DNA of 15,589 bases. Source: a bacterium. Its GTDB lineage: Bacteria; Bacteroidota; Bacteroidia; Bacteroidales; Muribaculaceae. The stretch lies in NCBI GenBank assembly GCA_004559845.1, contig SFWW01000027.1:1-15589 (forward strand), written 5' to 3'. The notes under the pieces were generated by a model. It was not told where the DNA came from and ran no database searches. It saw only the letters and a program-made list of their open reading frames with translations. Numbering within the stretch: the stretch's first letter is position 1; the number at the start of each line of letters is the position of its first letter. Of the stretch, positions 1 to 6,733 are shown piece after piece. The translations under genes were made by a program, and so were the position numbers.

Positions 1-2333
1 GTTTTACTTTCGCTCCAATCGCTTTCGCTCTCATCGATGTAGATGGCTTTCACCTTATAGGTGTAGTTGGCACCCGGGGTGAGTCCGGTCAGGGTGTAGC
101 ATGTGTCGGTAATGCCGGTGATGGTGCGTTGGTTGGCATCGCCGGATTCTTCCGCTTTTCGGCGCGCATTGGCTTCATTGGAGGCATCGCCCGAGTAGAT
201 TTTTGCAGCAGCGAGCAACACGCGTTTTTTAGTAGTGGTGTTCTCAATCTTAATTTGGCTACCATTGACACCACCGCTCAGCACGAGCACATATTCCTTT
301 TCGTTGCTATCGAGCGTAACGCTTTGCGAACTCACAGCAGTGCCGGCGCTATTGAGCACACTCACCTTCATTTTTACACCGGTGTCGGTGCCATACGGTT
401 TAGCCGTGATTTTTACGGTGGTGGTGCCATTGGCATCGCTAATGTTCACTGCCGGACTAATCACGGAGCCATTGACTTTACTGGTGCCCAAACGGAAGTA
501 GCCTTCGTCGGCAAAGGTGCCGCTACTGCTCCTGGTCCATCCTTCGGGCAATCCTGCGGTGAAGTTGGCATCGCAGAGCAATTCGGTGGGTGGCACGAGG
601 TCGGCATTATTCACATAGAGCGTATAGGAAGCTGCATTTTCGGCAGCGGTCCAATGTGCTGTAAAAGAGGTGGAAGCCACATCGGTAGGCTCGGTGAGCA
701 CCGGTTCGGTTTTGGCGATAGCGTCTTTCATAAACCAAAAACTCACCACGCCATTTTCATCGGTGATACCCGTGATGGGTTTGCTCATATAACTACCCGT
801 ATTCACCTTTGCAGCCGGTGTGGATTCGTCGGTGAGGGCATTGTTGCCATTATAGGGATAAAGGTCGCCCGCCATATTGTCTACATCAGCCATACCGCTC
901 GACATTTTCAGCAGATTGTCGGCAGGAATGAGCGTCATGCGCTGGAGCGCATAGTTGTTCACCACATTGGATTCCCATGCACCGGCACTGTAGGTAACGT
1001 GGGTTACTTGCAATCCATGCGAAGGCAGATAGGCATCCCAACCGCTCAATTGGCGATTTTCGAGCACATAGTATTCATTGGGGTCGGCATCATTCACCAC
1101 CTTGTAAGCCACCGGATTGGTCGCGTTGATGGCAGGTAGCGAATATTGGGTGTTGGGCGAAGGAGTGCTCAAGCTCATCCATCCCATAAAGTCCTTCTCA
1201 TAGGCTGTGTAGCCGCAAGGCGTATCGCTGTCGTCGTTGTAGCTGCCACCGTCCATCAGGCTCCAGTTGCCCATGCCGAAATATGAGCCGGAATATTCCG
1301 TATCGTAGAAGTCGGGCAAACCGAGGCAGTGCGAAAATTCGTGGCAGAACGTGCCGATACCATCGAGGGTGGTGCCATAATCCGACGAGCCGCGCACTTC
1401 ATTAAACACGGCAAACTTGTCGATATAAGTATTGTCGAGGGTGAGTGCACCTGTGCCGTCGCCATAATATCCGGCACTGCTCAGCGTCCATTGGCAAGGC
1501 CAAATCGAGTTGGGCACCACACCATAGGCTTGTGCTTCGCCCACACCGGCATACACCACAATCACCACATCGCATTCACCGTCGCCGTCGTTGTCGTAAT
1601 CCTTCCAATTGATGCCGTCGGCTTCAGCCAGCTGGCAGGCTTCGCCCACCATTTTGCCCACGCCCTTATCGTCGCCATAGCGGTCGTTGCCGCCATAGGT
1701 GGCTCTGGTGGAGGAGAGGGTGTAGATGCCATAGAGGTCGAATTGTGGAGAGAATTTGCCCGCCGATTGGTCAATGAAATATTGCTTCACACTTTTATTG
1801 CTATTGGTGTAGGTGTTTTGAAAACTTTCCATCGTGTTGCTCATCTTCTTGTCGGTGTATTGCACCAAGATGATAGGGATTTTCGGGCTACCTGTGCCTG
1901 GCACTTGAGGCGACTTGCGGATAGCCGCTTGTTTTTTAGCCTTGGCACGCGCACCGGCTTTCAGCGAAAGCGCATCGGCTTGCGATGCTATCCAATTCAC
2001 TTCGTCGGCACTGCGATTAGCGGCAGAATGAGCTTTCATATTGGTGATGCCCATAGCGCCGGTGCGATAATAGAAATCGCCATCGTCGCCCAATGCCACC
2101 GTCACGCCGTCGGAGGTTACAAAACTATGGTGAAACTCGTCGCCCACCATCTTCACTTCAATTGTGGTGCCATCGCTTTGGGTATGCGTGATGGTCCTAC
2201 CCGGCTTGGCAGGAACTGCCATCATGATGCCAAAGGCCAAAACCGAGTTGTTTTTTAGTGTTCGTATTAATCTTACAAAGATATGAATTATTTTGCGAAA
2301 TTTCAGCGAATGTTCGCAAAAAAAATGTTTCAT
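1..2333 (-). CDS. Secreted M6-family metalloprotease with fibronectin III-like C-terminus (partial, C-terminus off left edge)
   Basis: This is a zinc endopeptidase of the M6 (immune inhibitor A-like) family. The frame is open from the ATG at 2333 to the window edge, more than 777 codons. It shows the zinc motif HEFSHCLGLPD (residues 331-341 from that ATG) and an acidic DNDGDGECD loop near residue 250, of the calcium-binding type often seen in M6 enzymes. The segment from about 545 onward looks like a fibronectin III domain, interrupted by a beta-rich insert at about 578-735 and still running at the edge. A signal-peptide-like stretch (SVLAFGIMMAVPA, followed by KPG) sits near residues 29-43. 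The start is uncertain. The ATG at 2333 lies upstream of a promoter box at 2276-2283. The ATGs at 2225 and 2222 fall inside the hydrophobic core and would destroy it. The best-fitting signal peptide would begin at an ATA codon at 2267. Family call is firm; start and end are not. Confidence 0.88.
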   Translation of the reverse strand, partial: MKHFFCEHSLKFRKIIHIFVRLIRTLKNNSVLAFGIMMAVPAKPGRTITHTQSDGTTIEVKMVGDEFHHSFVTSDGVTVALGDDGDFYYRTGAMGITNMKAHSAANRSADEVNWIASQADALSLKAGARAKAKKQAAIRKSPQVPGTGSPKIPIILVQYTDKKMSNTMESFQNTYTNSNKSVKQYFIDQSAGKFSPQFDLYGIYTLSSTRATYGGNDRYGDDKGVGKMVGEACQLAEADGINWKDYDNDGDGECDVVIVVYAGVGEAQAYGVVPNSIWPCQWTLSSAGYYGDGTGALTLDNTYIDKFAVFNEVRGSSDYGTTLDGIGTFCHEFSHCLGLPDFYDTEYSGSYFGMGNWSLMDGGSYNDDSDTPCGYTAYEKDFMGWMSLSTPSPNTQYSLPAINATNPVAYKVVNDADPNEYYVLENRQLSGWDAYLPSHGLQVTHVTYSAGAWESNVVNNYALQRMTLIPADNLLKMSSGMADVDNMAGDLYPYNGNNALTDESTPAAKVNTGSYMSKPITGITDENGVVSFWFMKDAIAKTEPVLTEPTDVASTSFTAHWTAAENAASYTLYVNNADLVPPTELLCDANFTAGLPEGWTRSSSGTFADEGYFRLGTSKVNGSVISPAVNISDANGTTTVKITAKPYGTDTGVKMKVSVLNSAGTAVSSQSVTLDSNEKEYVLVLSGGVNGSQIKIENTTTKKRVLLAAAKIYSGDASNEANARRKAEESGDANQRTITGITDTCYTLTGLTPGANYTYKVKAIYIDESESDWSESK
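2276..2283 (-). promoter_or_regulatory. Bacteroidota -7 promoter box (TATCTTTG) for the M6 protease gene
   Basis: Read on the minus strand this is TATCTTTG, a full match to the TAnnTTTG -7 element of Bacteroidota housekeeping promoters. It is followed a few bases later by the first codons of a signal-peptide-like reading. No clear TTTG -33 box lies at the usual spacing. If it is used, the ATG at 2333 is not in the transcript. Confidence 0.5.
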
Positions 2334-2361
2334 TTACGACTTTGGAGGGAAGCCTACCTCC

Positions 2362-2385
2362 GACCCCTCCCTGAAGGGAAGGGAG
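2362..2385. repeat. GC-rich hairpin, REP-like extragenic element
   Basis: The sequence pairs TCCCT with AGGGA around a 2-base loop and extends through a mismatch to a CCC/GGG pair. It sits between the start of the M6 gene and the repeat arrays, at a place where no transcript needs to end. Similar hairpins built on CCCTTCAGGGAGGGG recur between genes in many Bacteroidota genomes in my experience. That this one belongs to such a family is inference, because only one copy is in the window. Confidence 0.4.
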
Positions 2386-2424
2386 TAAGGATGCGGAACA
2401 CTTGAAACACCTGTTTTGTTCCGA

Positions 2425-2458
2425 TTTGGACCAAAATCGGGCGGTTTTCTGGTCCAAA
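2425..2458. repeat. 9-bp perfect inverted repeat (TTTGGACCA / TGGTCCAAA)
   Basis: TTTGGACCA at 2425-2433 is the exact reverse complement of TGGTCCAAA at 2450-2458, separated by 16 bases. The left arm also sits in its own near-palindrome (CCGATTT at 2421-2427 against AAATCGG at 2434-2440), so two alternative folds are possible. Its role is unknown. Confidence 0.55.
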
Positions 2459-2465
2459 AGCGAAA

Positions 2466-2501
2466 TGAAACACCTGAAACACCCGAAACACTTGAAACAC
2501 T
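2466..2501. repeat. 9-bp tandem repeat, 4 units (TGAAACACY)
   Basis: Four consecutive 9-base units read TGAAACACC, TGAAACACC, CGAAACACT and TGAAACACT. A further related pair lies at about 2393-2413. The period matches that of the larger array downstream but the unit sequence is unrelated and the two are not in the same 9-base register. Confidence 0.8.
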
Positions 2502-2601
2502 TGATGTGGATGCCGGGATTGCTTTTTTGTAAACATTTCAAAGAACTTGGTGGCAAAGTTAAGAATGGTGTGCACAGAGAATGTTGCTATTTTCGGGGTG
2601 G

Positions 2602-2754
2602 ATAGATGCTATAGATGCTATAGATGCTATAGATGCTATAGATGCTATAGATGCTATAGATGCTATAGATGCTATAGATGCTATAGACGCTATAGATGCT
2701 ATAGATGCTATAGATGCTATAGATGCTATAGATGCTATAGACGCTATAGATGCT
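2602..2754. repeat. 9-bp minisatellite, 17 units (ATAGATGCT)
   Basis: Seventeen uninterrupted units of ATAGATGCT, 153 bases in all. Fifteen are identical; units 10 (2683-2691) and 16 (2737-2745) carry the same T-to-C change, ATAGACGCT. Each junction contains the palindrome CTATAG, so every TATAG-ATG-CTATA can form a small hairpin. The identical variant six units apart suggests duplication of a block of units. One frame per strand hits a stop in every unit, so coding use is unlikely. Confidence 0.95.
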
Positions 2755-2790
2755 ATAGAGGGGATGGAGGGGATGGAGGGGATGGAGGGG
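2755..2790. repeat. 9-bp G-rich tandem repeat, 4 units (ATGGAGGGG), contiguous with the previous array
   Basis: The 9-base register continues without a break from the preceding array. A hybrid unit ATAGAGGGG at 2755-2763 is followed by three perfect ATGGAGGGG units, and the next 9 bases (ATAGCACTG) start like a decayed unit. The plus strand carries four runs of four G, one per unit, spaced by five bases. Confidence 0.9.
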
Positions 2791-2955
2791 ATAGCACTGC
2801 GGGGATGTGGCGGGGGCAGCTATTACATGCGAAGGCGGCTTTATTTTTGTTGCATGCCACAAAAGCGGGCAATTATATCCGCGTTTAAATGAAAGAGGCG
2901 TGGGTTCGAAGTGGCAATATTTTTGGAAATGCTTTAATATAATGTAAAGTTTTTG

Positions 2956-2963
2956 TAAATTTG
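2956..2963 (+). promoter_or_regulatory. -7 promoter box (TAAATTTG) for the gldE operon
   Basis: TAAATTTG fits TAnnTTTG exactly. It lies 103 bases before the gldE start, which would give a leader of roughly 100 bases carrying a small hairpin (GAAGT/ACTTC, 2968-2981). A weaker 7-of-8 match, TAAATTTT at 3052-3059, sits closer to the start and is an alternative. Confidence 0.45.
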
Positions 2964-3066
2964 CAACGAAGTTCACACTTCCGTGGCTTACTTGTGCCCG
3001 AAGCGCATGCTCAAAAGGCTTGCACCGGTAGCGGCACTTGATTTGTAGAACTAAATTTTCATCATT

Positions 3067-4428
3067 TTGGACCCGGACCCTCTTTCGCATTATTTGCATC
3101 TTCTTTGTGACACAACAGCTGTTGGTCAATCCCTCTTCACTTTCCACGCCCTCACCCTCGGCGTGGTGATAGCACTGATAGCCGCCCTCATTGCATTGCT
3201 GTTTTCGGCATTCAATTCCGGTTCGGAAATTGCATTTTTTTCGCTCACTTCCGACGAAATCAACGACATCGAAAACGAAGACACTCGCAAGCGCATCAAT
3301 GCCCTGCTCTCAAAACCTGAAAAATTGCTTGCCACCATCCTGATTGGCAACAATATCGTGAATGTGTTTATCGTGATTGTGCTCAATTATGCCATGAGCC
3401 ATATATGCAAGATTAACAACGGGGTGCTCGATTTTGTGATTCAAACCGTGATTCTCACCTTCCTCATTCTGCTGTTTGGGGAAGTGATACCCAAGCTCTA
3501 TGCCAGCAACAACAACGCCAAGTTTGCCTCGCTCACTTGCGGTATGGTGCACGTGATGATGAAACTGTTTAGCCCCATTTCAAAATTGATGGTAAAGAGC
3601 ACCTTTATCGTGCGCAAAGCCGTGCCGGTGCACGCCGACGATTTGTCGATGGAAGACCTATCGCGTGCCCTCGAAGCCAGCGATGTGAAGAATGTGGATG
3701 AAAAAGAGATGCTCAAAGGCATCCTCACCTTCGGTCATAAAACGGTGTCGGAAATTATGCGTCCGCGCATCGACATTGTGGATATCGACATTGCCTCAAA
3801 ATTCGACGAAGTGGTGAAAACCGTGGTAGAGAACGGCTATTCACGCATGCCCGTTTACGAAGAAAATCCCGACAATGTGAAGGGTATGCTCTATGCCAAA
3901 GACCTGCTGCCCTACATTGGCAAGCGTGACAATGATTTCAAATGGCAAGCGCTGATGCGAGGGGTGTATTTCGTGCCCGAAACACGCATGATCGACGACC
4001 TGCTCGAAGATTTCCGCAAGAAGAAAGTGCACATGGCGATTGTGGTCGACGAATTCGGCTGCGTGCAAGGTATCGCCACCTTGGAAGATGTGCTGGAAGA
4101 AATAGTGGGCGACATCGACGATGAATACGACACGGAAGAAAAATACTTCACCAAAGAGTCGGAAAACACCTTCATTTTCGATGCCAAGACTCCGCTCGAC
4201 GATTTCTATGAAATCACACAAACGGAAGAGAACGATTTTGCCGACCACACATCAGAGGTGGAAACCATAGCCGGATTGTTGCTCAACATGAAAGGCGACT
4301 TCCTCCAGGAAAAAGAAGAAATCACCTGCGGACGCTGCACTTTCACCGTGCTGAAGGTGAAGAAATACCGAATTGCCAAAGTGAGGGTGTATGTGGCACC
4401 AGTGGCAGAACCGGAAACCGAAGGATAA
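3067..4428 (+). CDS. gldE: GldE: CorC/HlyC-type membrane protein (DUF21 + CBS pair + CorC_HlyC domain)
   Basis: An inner-membrane protein of the CNNM/CorC family, called gliding motility-associated GldE in Bacteroidota but also present in non-gliding Bacteroidales, where an ion-transport role is likely. The 453 residues follow the family order: hydrophobic DUF21 segments at about 30-50, 91-110 and 124-146 with GSEIAFFSL (52-60) and FGEVIPK (137-143); two CBS repeats at about 230-350 containing MRPRIDIV and VVDEFGCVQGIATLEDVLEEIVGD; and an acidic CorC_HlyC domain from about 360 to 445. The start is the TTG at 3067, because it gives the N-terminus MDPDPLS that I associate with GldE and there is no in-frame ATG nearby. 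Its stop overlaps the next gene's start (TAATG). In many Bacteroidota gldE follows mutY and ssb; here a repeat-rich region precedes it. Confidence 0.92.
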   Translation: MDPDPLSHYLHLLCDTTAVGQSLFTFHALTLGVVIALIAALIALLFSAFNSGSEIAFFSLTSDEINDIENEDTRKRINALLSKPEKLLATILIGNNIVNVFIVIVLNYAMSHICKINNGVLDFVIQTVILTFLILLFGEVIPKLYASNNNAKFASLTCGMVHVMMKLFSPISKLMVKSTFIVRKAVPVHADDLSMEDLSRALEASDVKNVDEKEMLKGILTFGHKTVSEIMRPRIDIVDIDIASKFDEVVKTVVENGYSRMPVYEENPDNVKGMLYAKDLLPYIGKRDNDFKWQALMRGVYFVPETRMIDDLLEDFRKKKVHMAIVVDEFGCVQGIATLEDVLEEIVGDIDDEYDTEEKYFTKESENTFIFDAKTPLDDFYEITQTEENDFADHTSEVETIAGLLLNMKGDFLQEKEEITCGRCTFTVLKVKKYRIAKVRVYVAPVAEPETEG

Positions 4429-5057
4429 TGGCTTACGCAGGCACCATATCATTTGCCGACGGCACCATTGTGCACCAATGGATGATGAGCGAATCGTCGG
4501 GCGAACTGGCACAAATGTGCCGTGATAGGGGCATTGACTCTTCATGCCAAGCCAAGGCAGAAAGCAGAAAGCAAGAATTGCTTGGCGAACGCCTGCTGAT
4601 GCACACCATTTTCGGCATTCATACCCCCATCCTCCACAATGCCGACCGCGCTCCTTACATCGAAAACAGCCGCGTGCATCTTTCCGTGGCACACACCAAA
4701 GGCTGCTTAGTGATTGCTCTGAACGAACACCACCGCATAGGGGTGGACGTGGAGCGCTACAGCCAGCAAGTGATGAAGGTGCGCACCGCATTTCTTAACG
4801 AAGCCGAACAGCAATGGCTCCCTGCATCCGACCATCTTGCCCATATTGTGGCATGGACGGCAAAAGAAGCCATTTTCAAAACCATTGGAGAGCGCCGCTT
4901 AGTGGAAAGCACACGCAACGACATCATGCTCTACCCCTTCCCTACCCCGGCAATGGGCGGAACCATCAGCCACGGCGCATGCTTCAAAAGTGCCGACTAT
5001 GCCCTGCACACCATTCTCTCCCCAACCCACGTGCTCACCTTCTGCCGGAAAAAGTGA
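4428..5057 (+). CDS. 4'-phosphopantetheinyl transferase superfamily protein
   Basis: It transfers the phosphopantetheine arm of coenzyme A to a serine of acyl or peptidyl carrier proteins in the cytoplasm. The two signature motifs are intact: IGVDVE at residues 104-109 (magnesium-binding acidic residues) and WTAKEAIFK at 143-151, preceded by the substrate-side motif HLSVAHT at 84-90. At 209 residues it is the size of the Sfp-like two-lobed type rather than the short AcpS type, although the N-terminal lobe is weakly conserved. The ATG shares one base with the gldE stop, so the two are almost certainly co-transcribed and translationally coupled. The pairing of gldE with such a transferase is one I recall from other Bacteroidales. 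The carrier protein it serves cannot be told from this window. Confidence 0.9.
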   Translation: MAYAGTISFADGTIVHQWMMSESSGELAQMCRDRGIDSSCQAKAESRKQELLGERLLMHTIFGIHTPILHNADRAPYIENSRVHLSVAHTKGCLVIALNEHHRIGVDVERYSQQVMKVRTAFLNEAEQQWLPASDHLAHIVAWTAKEAIFKTIGERRLVESTRNDIMLYPFPTPAMGGTISHGACFKSADYALHTILSPTHVLTFCRKK

Positions 5058-5064
5058 TAACAGT

Positions 5065-5101
5065 GCCGGCTTCATAGCACCGGCTCCACTTCATAGCCGG
5101 C
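5065..5101. terminator. Possible hairpins at the convergent gene ends
   Basis: GCCGGC occurs at 5065-5070 and 5096-5101 with CCGGC at 5080-5084 between them, and CTTCATAGC is repeated at 5070-5078 and 5089-5097. This allows alternative stems just after the transferase stop and across the last codons of the convergent TraB-family gene. There is no T-run on either side, so a terminator role is weak. Confidence 0.25.
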
Positions 5102-5944
5102 TTGCTTCAGCAAATAGAGCAAACCGGTGAAAGGTTCTACAAGATGAGCTGCGCCCACACACACCAGCACCTGCTGCGCTCTCGCCAATTCCAAAATTTT
5201 CGGCACCCATGCTTTATTGCGTTCAGCACATTCAAGCATATCTAAATCCGACGGCGATTCATTCACAATCTCCCTCACCCGCTCCAAATCTTGCATAAAA
5301 TAGGCAATTGACAGACGCGCCGCCTCAAAAGCGCAATCATTGTAGTTGGAAAGTATATCTTTCAATTCATCAGCCTGTTGGCGCAATGAAGCCTTGTTTA
5401 ATAATTGGGATTGATACTCGAAAGTTTCCAACCCATACGACGGCTTCCCCCGAGCATTCACACGGCGTTCTAATGAAGAATCCAAGAGTGGTACAGAGTC
5501 GAAATCAATGCCCATCAGGGAAGAAAAAATGTCGTTTTCAAGCAACTGAACGACAGTACTCGGTTTATAATGATTGTAGGAGCACAGGGATATGGTGTCG
5601 CACATCAAGACTTGTCGCAACAAAGAATCCACCTCGCGATACTCCTCGGGTGAAAACACCACATCAAGCGTGCTGTCGACGGGAGCATACATTGATTGGA
5701 TATAGGTATCAAAATTGCTCGGATTCGTTATTTCCTCTTCCTTGACCTCCACCACAATGGCATCCACACTATCGATTACTTGCAGCAAGCCCGGCACCTT
5801 TTCAATAAAATGTTCGGGAGCCACATGATAGGTGCCAAACACGTAGCTCGGCTTCGGCAAATCGCCACCGCTCACCTTCCAGAGCAACTGCCCCGAGCAG
5901 TGAAACGCCACACACAGCGCAAAAAGCAAAATCATTTTCTTCAT
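5072..5944 (-). CDS. TraB/GumN family secreted protein
   Basis: A TraB/GumN-fold protein (PF01963 type) of 290 residues with an N-terminal signal sequence (MKKMILLFALCVAFHCSG), so it is exported to the periplasm or beyond. Family landmarks are FGTYHVAP (36-43), the acidic VEVKEEE stretch (65-71), GLETFEYQ (171-178), the RNKAWVPKI segment (242-250) and VCVGAAHLVEPF near the C-terminus (261-272). Related folds include the Tiki proteases, for which the GxxH and distal H/E residues matter; whether this bacterial member is a peptidase is not shown. A cysteine at 16 follows the hydrophobic core but the preceding residues (AFH) do not form a standard lipobox. It is a single-gene unit with its own promoter box 18 bases upstream and is convergent with the transferase gene. 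Confidence 0.85.
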   Translation of the reverse strand: MKKMILLFALCVAFHCSGQLLWKVSGGDLPKPSYVFGTYHVAPEHFIEKVPGLLQVIDSVDAIVVEVKEEEITNPSNFDTYIQSMYAPVDSTLDVVFSPEEYREVDSLLRQVLMCDTISLCSYNHYKPSTVVQLLENDIFSSLMGIDFDSVPLLDSSLERRVNARGKPSYGLETFEYQSQLLNKASLRQQADELKDILSNYNDCAFEAARLSIAYFMQDLERVREIVNESPSDLDMLECAERNKAWVPKILELARAQQVLVCVGAAHLVEPFTGLLYLLKQAGYEVEPVL

Positions 5945-5962
5945 AGGCCATCATTATTTTTG

Positions 5963-5970
5963 CAAATATA
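5963..5970 (-). promoter_or_regulatory. -7 promoter box (TATATTTG) for the TraB-family gene
   Basis: Minus-strand TATATTTG matches TAnnTTTG exactly and ends 18 bases before the ATG at 5944. A TTTG at 5986-5989 is 15 bases away, closer than the usual -33 spacing. A short A-rich leader follows. Confidence 0.6.
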
Positions 5971-5991
5971 GCACTTATTTGAAAACAAAGA

Positions 5992-6025
5992 GCCATGTGG
6001 CAGTGGAAAAACCACGCCACACGGC
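5992..6025 (-). terminator. Strong hairpin, terminator of hsp20
   Basis: The arms GCC-x-TGTGGC-A-GTGG (5992-6006) and CCAC-GCCACA-x-GGC (6012-6025) form 13 base pairs with one mismatch and one bulged base around a 5-base loop. On the minus strand the stem follows the hsp20 stop by about 26 bases and is followed by a T-rich run (CTCTTTGTTTTC). It separates hsp20 from the next promoter. Confidence 0.7.
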
Positions 6026-6051
6026 AAATATATCAACTTCGTAGAAATGAT

Positions 6052-6477
6052 TTACTGAATTTCAATCATCTTCACTTCCTTCTTTTGCTCTTCAGCATTC
6101 TTTTTTGGAAGCACCACGGTGAGCACGCCATTTGCCACAGAGGCAGAGATTTTTTCGTGGTCCACGTCTTCGGGGAGAATCAATTTTTGCTGGAAATTGG
6201 AGAAGGAAAATTCACGACGAAGAAACACGCCATTGTTATCATCTTCCTTTTGCTCAGCTTTTTCCAATTCCACCACCAAGTTTTGCTCCTCGTCCAGACT
6301 CACCTTAAAGTCGTCCTTCGTCATACCCGGAGCAGCATATTGCACATCGTACTCATTTTCTTTTTCCACCACATTGATAGCCGGGGATGTGGCATTTTTT
6401 TTGCTAACAAAATCATTGTTAAAGAAGTCGTTGAACACTTCCGGTAACCAATACTGATTGTTTCGTGTAGTAATCAT
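6052..6477 (-). CDS. Hsp20/alpha-crystallin small heat-shock protein
   Basis: An ATP-independent holdase that binds unfolding proteins in the cytoplasm and forms oligomers. The 141 residues contain a short N-terminal arm (1-30), an alpha-crystallin domain at about 31-127 ending in the hallmark NGVLTVVLPKK (116-126), and a C-terminal tail ending MIEIQ, where IEI fits the I-x-I motif that docks into neighbouring subunits. The loop EKAEQKEDDNNGVFLRREFSF is typical of the bacterial class. The ATG at 6477 is followed directly by a plausible N-terminus. Upstream on the minus strand, TAACTTTA (6493-6500) is a 7-of-8 match to the -7 box. I see no CIRCE element. The gene is divergent from the DUF3078 operon and is followed by a strong hairpin. 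Confidence 0.95.
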   Translation of the reverse strand: MITTRNNQYWLPEVFNDFFNNDFVSKKNATSPAINVVEKENEYDVQYAAPGMTKDDFKVSLDEEQNLVVELEKAEQKEDDNNGVFLRREFSFSNFQQKLILPEDVDHEKISASVANGVLTVVLPKKNAEEQKKEVKMIEIQ

Positions 6478-6492
6478 AATCGTATATTTTTT

Positions 6493-6500
6493 TAAAGTTA
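6493..6500 (-). promoter_or_regulatory. Near-consensus -7 box (TAACTTTA) for hsp20
   Basis: Seven of eight bases fit TAnnTTTG, located 16 bases upstream of the hsp20 ATG. The 256-base intergenic region between the two divergent starts otherwise shows no clear operator. Confidence 0.3.
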
Positions 6501-6714
6501 ATTGAATATTTAATGTTCGTTTGCCCTAAGATATAGCACACACCGTGCCCATTGCCAAATAAAAGCCATCAAGTGCCAAAACGGCTGTTTTTCTGCCAAA
6601 TTTTCACTTTATTATACTCATAATCAACCATTTAACTGACATATTTTCATTTTCTTCATATTTGTTGCCACGAATTACTTTATGGATTGTGGGCAGAAAA
6701 CCGAAAAAAAATAT

Positions 6715-6722
6715 TAACTTTG
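6715..6722 (+). promoter_or_regulatory. -7 promoter box (TAACTTTG) for the DUF3078 operon
   Basis: TAACTTTG fits TAnnTTTG exactly. It ends 11 bases before the ATG at 6734 and 5 bases before the ATG at 6728, so transcription would begin almost at the start codon. It also lies inside the longer open frame beginning at 6662, which argues against that upstream start. Confidence 0.5.
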
Positions 6723-6733
6723 TGGATATGGAT

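Larger units (their letters stand above)
2334..3066. other. 733-base gene-free region holding repeats and the gldE promoter
   Basis: I find no credible gene here. Open frames exist only because the 9-bp repeats keep two frames per strand free of stops, giving low-complexity peptides (repeats of IDA, YRC, SIY or KHL). From left to right it holds a GC-rich hairpin (2362-2385), an inverted repeat (2425-2458), a 4-unit 9-bp repeat (2466-2501), a 17-unit 9-bp array (2602-2754), a G-rich 9-bp array (2755-2790), and then a leader with a -7 promoter box (2956-2963) and a small hairpin (2968-2981) ahead of gldE. A GGTTCGAA string at 2903-2910 resembles a tRNA T-loop but has no flanking stems. Confidence 0.8.

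Noticed and set aside
129..1139. A 336-codon plus-strand frame opposite the M6 protease
   Set aside because: It is the antisense shadow of a frame with a clear metalloprotease motif; its translation is rich in H, I and G and matches no family pattern.
1329..2258. A 309-codon plus-strand frame opposite the M6 protease
   Set aside because: It is antisense to the catalytic domain, with the same shadow composition and no domain.
2602..2790. CRISPR array
   Set aside because: Units are 9 bases with no unique spacers, and no cas genes are nearby.
2895..2920. tRNA T-arm (GGTTCGAA)
   Set aside because: The flanking bases do not form the T-stem, and no anticodon or acceptor stem is present.
2402..3147. 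Several open frames on both strands across the minisatellite (peptides of IDA, YRC, SIY and KHL repeats)
   Set aside because: They are open only because the repeat unit is 9 bases long. There is no non-repeat domain, no consistent start, and the flanks show no coding pattern.
6541..6620. Sigma-54-like TGGCAC element upstream of hsp20
   Set aside because: On the minus strand TGGCAC lacks a GC doublet at the required -12 spacing, and the second TGGCA does too.
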